Position numbers and translations under genes: made by a program. A DNA stretch of 51,471 nucleotides from Mariprofundaceae bacterium. GTDB taxonomy: Bacteria; Pseudomonadota; Zetaproteobacteria; Mariprofundales; Mariprofundaceae. Positions 43,778 through 49,900 of the stretch are shown here, one piece after another. Positions within the stretch are counted from its first letter, which is position 1; each line of letters opens with the position of its first letter. The notes below the pieces were generated by a model. The model did no database searches. It worked only from the letters and a program-made list of their open reading frames with translations, and was not told the origin of the DNA. Where the stretch lies: positions 1-51,471 of the forward strand of contig WFOJ01000096.1 in NCBI GenBank assembly GCA_015488125.1. The letters are read 5' to 3'.

Positions 43778-43861
43778 TCAGTCAGTATGTTCATTGCACA
43801 CGAGCCTGCACCACCACAGCAGTGGTAGCGTCAGCAGTAAAAGGAAAAACGTGCGCTTCAT
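43778..43861 (-). CDS. leuL: leuA leader peptide (LeuL-type)
   Basis: A 27-codon frame from the ATG at 43861 to TGA at 43778 encodes MKRTFF then LLLL-T-L-P-LL and WWCRLV, ending NEHTD. Eight of the 27 residues are leucine, four in a row (CTT TTA CTG CTG), directly before the attenuator hairpin of leuA. An alternative ATG four codons earlier, at 43873, extends it to 31 residues. Ribosome stalling at the leucine run when charged tRNA-Leu is scarce should favour the antiterminator. No clear ribosome-binding site precedes it. A possible promoter is listed separately. Confidence 0.82.
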   Translation of the reverse strand: MKRTFFLLLLTLPLLWWCRLVCNEHTD

Positions 43862-43896
43862 GCGCCGAATCATGAAGCATTGGCGTATTGAGTCAA
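43862..43896 (-). promoter_or_regulatory. Possible leuL-leuA promoter with overlapping inverted repeat
   Basis: On the minus strand TTGACT (43891-43896) and CATGAT (43869-43874) are 16 bases apart, a plausible sigma-70 promoter. Transcription would start almost at the leader ATG, which would make that message leaderless. A perfect inverted repeat, GCTTCATG-N8-CATGAAGC (43855-43878), overlaps the -10 and the ATG and could be an operator or a hairpin. The -10 is only a fair match, so this is tentative. Confidence 0.3.
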
Positions 43897-43923
43897 GCAG
43901 GCCCAGGGCAATCGCATTAAAAA

Positions 43924-44096
43924 TCAACTTGCTCCCATCAGTAGAACCATCAGGTAATCATTGCCAGCCATTGTTAAGTCGCTTGTTTTGATGCCGATTT
44001 TTGATGATTTATCGGCCTTGATCAGGTTCAGGGCGATGTGCCGGATGACGGCCATGTTGGCAGCGCCGTTACCTTTGCGCATGCGTTGGGAATCCT
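43924..44096 (-). pseudogene. ISAs1-family transposase, C-terminal remnant
   Basis: The minus strand reads QDSQRMRKGNGAANMAVIRH, then IALNLIKADKSSKIGIKTSD, and ends NDYLMVLLMGAS before TGA. This matches the conserved C-terminus of ISAs1 (DDE_Tnp_1-associated) transposases, in which 'R-x-R-x-G-N-G-x-x-N-x-A-x-x-R-x-x-A-L-N-L' precedes 'DDYLL'. Stop codons lie immediately upstream (TAA, TCA, TAA), so the N-terminal part with the catalytic DDE residues is gone. It sits just before the leuL promoter region, showing past IS activity there. It is too short for activity. Confidence 0.75.
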
Positions 44097-44147
44097 GTTA
44101 TGATTATGTGCGCAATATCGCCAGATAATCAGTGCATAACTGATGCT

Positions 44148-44312
44148 AGGAGTCTGTCGGACTTTGACAAATTTACTACGAAAAAACGGATATTGGCCAA
44201 ATATTCACCCTGTTTCTTTGTTAAATAGCGCTGCTATTCGCCGTAAACAGGTCGAATATTTGGCTCAATCCCGCTATTTCTCGTAACGATGACCAAAGTC
44301 CGACAGACTCCT
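44148..44312. mobile_element. 165-bp palindromic element with 19-bp perfect terminal repeats
   Basis: The left end AGGAGTCTGTCGGACTTTG (44148-44166) is repeated as its exact complement at the right end (44294-44312). Inside, the arms continue pairing imperfectly (CCAAATATTC near 44197 against GAATATTTGG near 44253; CTGTTT near 44210 against AAACAG near 44235), so the whole segment can fold into a long hairpin. No reading frame of note is present, and I see no flanking duplication. It resembles a MITE or a solitary IS-derived repeat between leuL and skp. Confidence 0.7.
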
Positions 44313-44596
44313 GGACGCTCTAATGCCTGACTACTGACGGCCAGGGCTATATCAGATGGAAAAGCTGCCTGGCGATCTCCGGCTTGAAAAGAGAGAATCC
44401 TTTCCTAGCATAACGCCTTCGTGGCACTTCGTTGTGTGTTGAGGGGTTTCAAATTTTCATGTTGACGTGCGCATTTGCGGGCAGGCGTCGGTATAGCGGC
44501 ATGCTATGCGTGAACTGGCCGCATTGTGATCCGTTGTGGGATACGAGGCTTCAACCGCAATTATCACGGTCTGCCAGTTTTTGGAATGGAGTTTGT
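44313..44596 (+). promoter_or_regulatory. skp upstream region
   Basis: About 280 bp lie between the palindromic element and skp. I see TTGACG at 44463-44468 and TATAGC near 44493 but with a spacing of 24, too long for a normal promoter, so no promoter is called with confidence. No gene is visible. The bamA gene that usually precedes skp in proteobacteria is absent here. Confidence 0.3.
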
Positions 44597-45124
44597 ATGT
44601 TGAAAAAAATATTGCTGCTGGCTTGCGCAGCGACTTGTGCTGCGACCGCCCCGGTTGTAACTGCATCCGCAGCCAAGGCGACGGAATTGAAGCTGGGTTT
44701 TGTGGATTTGAAAGCGGGTATTGAAAACACCAAGCGTTACCAACGTGGTTTTGCTCGCCTGCAAAAATTAAAGGACCAGAAAAAGGCCGAATTGGATGCG
44801 CTCCGCAAACAAATTGACCAGGCCGAGAGTGATATTATGGGGCAATCCATGGCCATGTCGCCGGAACGCCTGAGCAAAAAGCAAAATGAGCTGAAGGAAC
44901 TCCGCAAGGCATTCACCCGCAAACAGCAGGACGCTCAGGAAGAATTGATGACGAAGAAAAACAATCTGGATGCCGAGGTATTAACCAGCTTTTATGAGGT
45001 GGTTCGTGATTACGGAAAACAGGAGAAATATGACTTCATACTGCAAAAGTCTTCTGTTTTCTATGCTGATCCCAGGTTTGATATTACACCCAAGATTACC
45101 GATCTTCTGGACAAGAAAAAATAA
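44597..45124 (+). CDS. skp: Periplasmic chaperone Skp (OmpH family)
   Basis: The 175-residue protein has a signal peptide (MLKKILLLACAATCAATAPV, cleavage near ASA), then LKLGFVDLKAGIENTKRYQR. A long charged coiled-coil follows (about 50-140: KLKDQKKAELDALRKQIDQA and KKQNELKELRKAFTRKQQDA). The C-terminal YDFILQKSSVFYADPRFDIT is the OmpH family tail. Skp holds unfolded outer-membrane proteins in the periplasm. It is the first gene of the lpx operon, two bases before lpxD. The ATG at 44597 has GGAG six bases upstream; the longer frame from 44432 is not conserved. Confidence 0.92.
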   Translation: MLKKILLLACAATCAATAPVVTASAAKATELKLGFVDLKAGIENTKRYQRGFARLQKLKDQKKAELDALRKQIDQAESDIMGQSMAMSPERLSKKQNELKELRKAFTRKQQDAQEELMTKKNNLDAEVLTSFYEVVRDYGKQEKYDFILQKSSVFYADPRFDITPKITDLLDKKK

Positions 45125-45126
45125 CT

Positions 45127-46134
45127 ATGGCGGCGCTTTCGCTCGCTGAATTGGGCGAATTGCTACAATGCACAGCACCAGCGGTTGATCTACCGGCTAT
45201 TCACGGTGTGAATACGCTGGCTGCGGCGACGGAAGGCGAGGCATCTTTTCTGGCCAATAAGCGCTATCTGCCGGATTTATTGACAACGCGGGCATCCGTG
45301 GTGCTGGTGGACGAGGCAACGCAAGCCCGTTACGCCGGACAGGTAGACACTGTTTTGTGGGCTTGCCAGGACCCTTACCTCGCCTTTGCCCGGTTGCAGC
45401 GTCATTTTCATCCGCAACCGGTTAGCAGTGGCCGACGGCATCCCACGGCGGTGATTGCACCTGACGCACAGTTGGCTGATGATGTGGATGTTGCCGCTGG
45501 CGCAGTGATCGGCGAGGGCTGTCGTATCGCAGCAGGTTGTCTGATTGGCGCTGGCGCGGTGATTGGTCGGCATTGCCAGCTTGGTGAAAACTGTCTGATT
45601 CATCCTCGAGCGGTGATCGCTGATGGCTGTGTGCTGGGCAAACGTGTTATTCTTCAGTCAGGTGCCGTCATTGGCTCTGATGGCTTTGGTTATGCCTGGG
45701 ATGGCAAAGCGCATGTGAAAATCCCGCAAACGGGGATTGTCGAGCTTCATGATGATGTGGAAATTGGCGCCAATACCTGCATCGACCGTGGCGCGCTGGG
45801 CAACACAGTGGTGCATCAGGGTGTCAAAATTGATAATCTGGTGCAGCTTGGTCATAATGTTGAAATCGGCGCCTGTAGTGTGGTGGTCAGTCAAGTCGGT
45901 ATTTCCGGCTCCACGCATATCGGGCGCGGTTGTCAACTGGGCGGTCAGGCCGGGGTCGCAGGGCATTTGACTATTGGTGATGGCTGCAAGGTGGCTGCTC
46001 AAAGCGGCGTGATCAGTAATCTCGATGCTGGCGGCACCTATGGTGGTACGCCTGCCATCCCTCATCGCATGTGGCTACGCAGTATGGCCATGCTGAACCG
46101 TCTGCCGGAGCTGTTCAGAAAAAACAAGGCGTAG
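45127..46134 (+). CDS. lpxD: UDP-3-O-(3-hydroxyacyl)glucosamine N-acyltransferase
   Basis: The third lipid A enzyme adds a 3-hydroxyacyl chain to the amino group. Its 335 residues have an N-terminal uridine-binding domain (ASFLANKRYLPDLLTTRASV) and then many hexapeptide repeats. The catalytic His of LVQLGHNVEIGACSVVVSQV falls at about His243. AGVAGHLTIGDGCKVAAQSG and GTPAIPHRMWLRSMAMLNRL complete the usual C-terminus. It follows skp by two bases. Confidence 0.95.
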   Translation: MAALSLAELGELLQCTAPAVDLPAIHGVNTLAAATEGEASFLANKRYLPDLLTTRASVVLVDEATQARYAGQVDTVLWACQDPYLAFARLQRHFHPQPVSSGRRHPTAVIAPDAQLADDVDVAAGAVIGEGCRIAAGCLIGAGAVIGRHCQLGENCLIHPRAVIADGCVLGKRVILQSGAVIGSDGFGYAWDGKAHVKIPQTGIVELHDDVEIGANTCIDRGALGNTVVHQGVKIDNLVQLGHNVEIGACSVVVSQVGISGSTHIGRGCQLGGQAGVAGHLTIGDGCKVAAQSGVISNLDAGGTYGGTPAIPHRMWLRSMAMLNRLPELFRKNKA

Positions 46135-46282
46135 AAAACGGCTGTTTTTTCTTTTTTTGACTGCATGCAGTTGACCTTGGTGGTTGGTTGATGCCTTGTA
46201 TGGCAAACATCATACATGCGACGGAAGCTGATCGCGCGTTCCCGCGTTCCATTCTAACGCAGACTCACATTTGAAGGTGTTT

Positions 46283-46726
46283 ATGTCTCTGAATATTGAT
46301 GATATCCTCAGTTATTTACCGCATCGCTACCCGTTTTTGCTGGTTGACCGGGTGCTTGATTACGAACCGGAAACATCGATCCGGGCGCTCAAGAACGTCA
46401 CCGTCAATGAGCCGCATTTCACCGGGCATTTTCCCGATGCGCCGGTGATGCCTGGGGTGTTGATCGTCGAAGCCATGGCCCAGACCGGTGGCATTCTTGC
46501 CTTTCATTCGGCACCGAAAGACAAGGAATATCTGGTGTATTTTACCGGTATTGATAACGTGCGTTTTCGCAAGCCGGTACGTCCTGGCGATCAGTTGATT
46601 TTTGATCTTAGCTGTTTGCGGCGGCGTGGTCACATGTGGCGTTTCAAGGCTGAAGCGCGGGTAGATGACCAACTGGTATGCTCTGGAACCTTGATGGCAA
46701 CGCTGATGCCAAGGGAAAACGCATGA
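46283..46726 (+). CDS. fabZ: 3-hydroxyacyl-[acyl-carrier-protein] dehydratase
   Basis: This 147-residue hotdog-fold dehydratase of fatty acid synthesis has YLPHRYPFLLVDRVLDYEPE and HFTGHFPDAPVMPGVLIVEA, with catalytic His and Glu, and the IDNVRFRKPVRPGDQLIFD strand. The start is the ATG at 46283 with GAAGG upstream. The upstream gap of about 150 bp (46135-46282) holds a weak AAAAC-GGCT-GTTTT stem followed by T-rich sequence and a CTGCATGCAG palindrome. That could partly separate lpxD from fabZ transcription, which is unusual for this operon. Confidence 0.96.
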   Translation: MSLNIDDILSYLPHRYPFLLVDRVLDYEPETSIRALKNVTVNEPHFTGHFPDAPVMPGVLIVEAMAQTGGILAFHSAPKDKEYLVYFTGIDNVRFRKPVRPGDQLIFDLSCLRRRGHMWRFKAEARVDDQLVCSGTLMATLMPRENA

Positions 46727-47526
46727 GCTGCCAGATTCACCCCACTGCCATTGTTGCAAGCGGGGCGAAGATTGGTGATAAAGTGCGTATCGGGCCTTAT
46801 TGCGTGGTCGATGAGCACGTTGAAATCGGTGATGACTGCCATTTATATTCCCATGTTGTGATCAGCGGGCATACGCGCATCGGTTGTCGCAACCGCTTTT
46901 TTCCGTTTTGCAGTATTGGCCATGAACCACAGGATCTGAAGTATCACGGTGAGGATTCCGTCGTGGTGATCGGCGACGACAATACCATTCGTGAAAACGT
47001 CACCATTAACCCTGGCACTGAGGGAGGGGGCATGCTCACCCGCATCGGCAATCATAATTTATTGATGGCCTATGTGCATATCGCCCATGATTGCCTGTTG
47101 GGTAATCGCATTGTCATGGCCAACTGTGCCACGCTGGCTGGCCATGTAAGCATTGATGATGATGCGATTATCGGTGGTATGTCAGCCATCCACCAGTTCC
47201 TTCGGGTGGGAAGGCTGGCGATGATCGGTGGTATGAGTGGCATTGTTCAGGACGTGCCACCTTATACCTTGACCGCTGGTGGCTATCGTCCCGGCCTTGT
47301 CGGTCTAAATGCCGTGGGACTTAAACGGCATGGCTTCAGCGCCTCGGATATGCGTGATCTTAAAGAAGTGTATCGTTTGTTGTTACAGGGAACAGGCGAG
47401 CTTCAGAGCCGACTGGAACAGGCTTATGCATTAACGGACGAGGATACGCACGCCCGTCATTTGGTGGATTTTGTGCAATCGGCCAAACGAGGCATCACAC
47501 CACACCGGCGTGAGCAACGAAATTAA
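46723..47526 (+). CDS. lpxA: Acyl-[ACP]-UDP-N-acetylglucosamine O-acyltransferase
   Basis: The first enzyme of lipid A synthesis is a 267-residue left-handed beta-helix protein: IHPTAIVASGAKIGDKVRIG, FFPFCSIGHEPQDLKYHGED, YVHIAHDCLLGNRIVMANCA with the catalytic His, and the C-terminal helix with GLVGLNAVGLKRHGFSASDM. Its ATG at 46723 overlaps the fabZ stop as ATGA. Chain-length choice cannot be read directly. Confidence 0.96.
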   Translation: MSCQIHPTAIVASGAKIGDKVRIGPYCVVDEHVEIGDDCHLYSHVVISGHTRIGCRNRFFPFCSIGHEPQDLKYHGEDSVVVIGDDNTIRENVTINPGTEGGGMLTRIGNHNLLMAYVHIAHDCLLGNRIVMANCATLAGHVSIDDDAIIGGMSAIHQFLRVGRLAMIGGMSGIVQDVPPYTLTAGGYRPGLVGLNAVGLKRHGFSASDMRDLKEVYRLLLQGTGELQSRLEQAYALTDEDTHARHLVDFVQSAKRGITPHRREQRN

Positions 47527-47584
47527 GTCATGCTGACAATAAAACGGCGCCAACTTGTTGTCGCTCCTTTTTTCGGTATCAAGG

Positions 47585-48427
47585 TTGACTGACGCATCTG
47601 TGCAGCCCCGGCAACGCGCCATTGGTCTGATTGCCGGTTATGGCATGTTTCCACTGGAGGTGGTGGATCAACTAAAGAACGAGGGTTATCAGGTACACGT
47701 GGTGGCTGCCCGTGAGGAAACATCGCAGGAGATTGAGGCGGTCGCTGACTCTGTGTGCTGGCTACATGTCGGGCAGATCGGCGCTATGATCAAGGCGTTA
47801 AAAGCCCGTGGTGTCGATGAAGTCATTATGGCCGGCAAGGTACGCAAACTGCACCTGTTCCGTAATTTTCGTCCCGATCTTGTGGCCATTAAATCCCTGC
47901 TTCGCCTACCAGATCGTCGTGACGACAGTATTATGCTGGAGATCACCCGGCTTCTCGCTGAAGCAGGCATTCGTTTGTTACCCCAGGTTGATGTGGTTCC
48001 CGGTATGGTGGCCAGCAAAGGCCATTTATTTGGTCCGAAACCGGACAAGCAGATATTGCGGGACATCCGTTTCGGTGTTCCTCAAGGACGTGGTATTGCG
48101 GCACTGGATATTGGGCAGACAGTTGTTGTACAACAAGGCGCAGTACTCGCTGTTGAAGCCATTGAAGGAACCGATGAAGCCATTCGCCGGGGTGGCGAGC
48201 TGGGCAATGGCAAGGCAGTGGTGATCAAGGTGGCCAAACCGGCACAGGATCTTCGTTTTGATGTACCCGCCATTGGCCCGGATACGTTGTGGAATATGCA
48301 GCAGGCGGGATGTCGGGCCATTGCTGTGCAGGCAGGCTGCACCTTGTTGATTGAACGTCAAAGACTTGCCGAACAAGCCCGTGATCTGCGTATTACCGTG
48401 TTTGGCTTTGATAATAGTGAGTACTGA
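47585..48427 (+). CDS. lpxI: UDP-2,3-diacylglucosamine pyrophosphatase LpxI
   Basis: The DUF1009 protein LpxI makes lipid X from UDP-diacylglucosamine, in place of the metallophosphatase LpxH used in E. coli. The product of about 280 residues has AIGLIAGYGMFPLEVVDQLK, VIMAGKVRKLHLFRNFRPDL, DDSIMLEITRLLAEAGIRLL and GQTVVVQQGAVLAVEAIEGT, then GGELGNGKAVVIKVAKPAQD, all typical of LpxI. The start is uncertain: a TTG at 47585, a GTG at 47600 and TTGs at 47555-47558 are in frame, none with a good ribosome-binding site. It lies between lpxA and lpxB, the usual order in LpxI-bearing lineages. Confidence 0.9.
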   Translation: MTDASVQPRQRAIGLIAGYGMFPLEVVDQLKNEGYQVHVVAAREETSQEIEAVADSVCWLHVGQIGAMIKALKARGVDEVIMAGKVRKLHLFRNFRPDLVAIKSLLRLPDRRDDSIMLEITRLLAEAGIRLLPQVDVVPGMVASKGHLFGPKPDKQILRDIRFGVPQGRGIAALDIGQTVVVQQGAVLAVEAIEGTDEAIRRGGELGNGKAVVIKVAKPAQDLRFDVPAIGPDTLWNMQQAGCRAIAVQAGCTLLIERQRLAEQARDLRITVFGFDNSEY

Positions 48428-49580
48428 ATCGCCGCCGCGGCATATTCTTGTGTGTAGCGGTGAAGCGTCCGGCGATATGCATGGGGCGGCATTGATTCGT
48501 GCGCTTCGCCAGCAACATCCGGATATGCGTATTTCTGCCGTTGCCGGCGAAGCCATGCGGCGCGCAGGCTGCCATACCGTGGTTCCCATGGAATCACTGA
48601 ATGTCATGGGGCTTGGCGATGTCTTGCGGGCGCTGCCCCGCGTTTTGGGTGTTGCCCGCACCATCACCGAATGGGCACAACAGCAACGCCCTGATCTGGT
48701 CGTGTTAATTGATTTCCCCGGCTTTCATCTTCGCCTTGGCAAGCGCCTGCGTCGCCTCGGTATTCCCGTGCTGTATTACATCGCCCCCAAACTCTGGGCC
48801 TGGGGTAGCTGGCGCGTAAAACGTCTGGCACAGGCACAGGATCGCCTGGCCTGTATTCTACCTTTTGAGGCCAAATGGTTTGCTGCCCGTGGTATTCAGG
48901 CACGTTATGTCGGTAACCCCAGTGCGTTTGCCTGCCATGATCGGGGCTGGTCGCGGCAGGCACTGTGCCAGCATCTGAAGCTGGATGCGCAACGACCAGT
49001 GATCGCCTTGCTGCCTGGCAGTCGCAATAGTGAGTTGACCAGGCATGCACAGCTGCTTGCTGACGTCGCCCGCGCTTTGCAACAATCCATCCCCGGCCTG
49101 CAATGCATTGCCTGCCGTGCCCCGGGCATCAGCGATATGCAGCTTTCTCCCTTGCTTGATGCAGGCTGTGTCGTACTGGATCGTCTGCATCAGGATTATG
49201 CCCTGCGCGTTGATGCTGCACTGGCAGTCTCGGGGACAGCGACGCTGGAGTTGGCTTTATGGAATACACCTACTGTGCTGGTATATCGTAACAGTGCCAC
49301 CATGATGTTTCTGGCCAGACGACTGGTTGCCCTGCGTTGTGCCGGCCTGGCCAATATTATCATGGATGATACCCCGGTGATGCCTGAATGCATCCAGGAG
49401 CAGGCAACGGTGGAACGCATTATGCCTTTGATGCACAGCTTGCTCACCAATCCCGATGCGGCAAAACGGCAGCGCCTGCAATTTGCCACCCTGCGTCAGC
49501 GTCTGGGCAACCAGAATCCGGCCATTGGCCTGTGTCAGATGATTGATGAAATATTGGGCTCATCCCCCATCGCAAGCTGA
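48417..49580 (+). CDS. lpxB: Lipid-A-disaccharide synthase
   Basis: LpxB (GT19) joins lipid X to UDP-diacylglucosamine. The 387-residue protein has HILVCSGEASGDMHGAALIR and VPMESLNVMGLGDVLRALPR. Next come VLIDFPGFHLRLGKRLRRLG, YYIAPKLWAWGSWRVKRLAQ and LPGSRNSELTRHAQLLADVA, and VSGTATLELALWNTPTVLVY near the C-terminus. I chose the GTG at 48417, which overlaps the lpxI end by 11 bp; there is no ATG in a better place. Confidence 0.95.
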   Translation: MSTESPPRHILVCSGEASGDMHGAALIRALRQQHPDMRISAVAGEAMRRAGCHTVVPMESLNVMGLGDVLRALPRVLGVARTITEWAQQQRPDLVVLIDFPGFHLRLGKRLRRLGIPVLYYIAPKLWAWGSWRVKRLAQAQDRLACILPFEAKWFAARGIQARYVGNPSAFACHDRGWSRQALCQHLKLDAQRPVIALLPGSRNSELTRHAQLLADVARALQQSIPGLQCIACRAPGISDMQLSPLLDAGCVVLDRLHQDYALRVDAALAVSGTATLELALWNTPTVLVYRNSATMMFLARRLVALRCAGLANIIMDDTPVMPECIQEQATVERIMPLMHSLLTNPDAAKRQRLQFATLRQRLGNQNPAIGLCQMIDEILGSSPIAS

Positions 49581-49900
49581 TCATGACAGCTCTCTGATTG
49601 TCCACTTTGCCGTGTTTTTTTGCAGGCAAGCATCATGACAAAGCTTGTTTCTGCTGTTAGGGTGCGCGGCCTTTTTCAGGCGAGAGGGGATAAGCCAACT
49701 GATTGCTGCAAGGCTTGTCATTCGCCATTTGTGAGTTTTACAAGCTGTTTGCAAAACGTCTGCTGAATGAACTGCCAGCTCGCATCAGGCCGAGAAGGTT
49801 CTGATGCGAGGCAGTCAGCGGTGATCAGGATTTTGCGAGCAGCTCTCATGTCAAGTTTATGGTGCGGTGAGTACGTTGCCGTGCTGCTATGGAGTTGTTT
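49581..49900 (+). promoter_or_regulatory. gltB leader region with a strong hairpin
   Basis: The 320-bp gap before gltB has no gene. At 49779-49810 a perfect 10-bp stem, CTCGCATCAG against CTGATGCGAG, encloses a 12-base loop. ACTGC (49771-49775) and GCAGT (49811-49815) add five outer pairs across a small bulge. No T-run follows, so it is not a simple terminator. It could be an RNA control element for glutamate synthase, an RNA-processing site, or an isolated repeat. No clear sigma-70 or sigma-54 site was found. Confidence 0.4.

Noticed and set aside
44432..44596. Upstream extension of skp by 55 codons
   Set aside because: It would put the signal peptide in the middle of the protein; the ATG at 44597 has a good ribosome-binding site.
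46140..46200. Terminator between lpxD and fabZ
   Set aside because: The AAAAC/GTTTT stem is weak and the T-run is interrupted; not enough to call a terminator.
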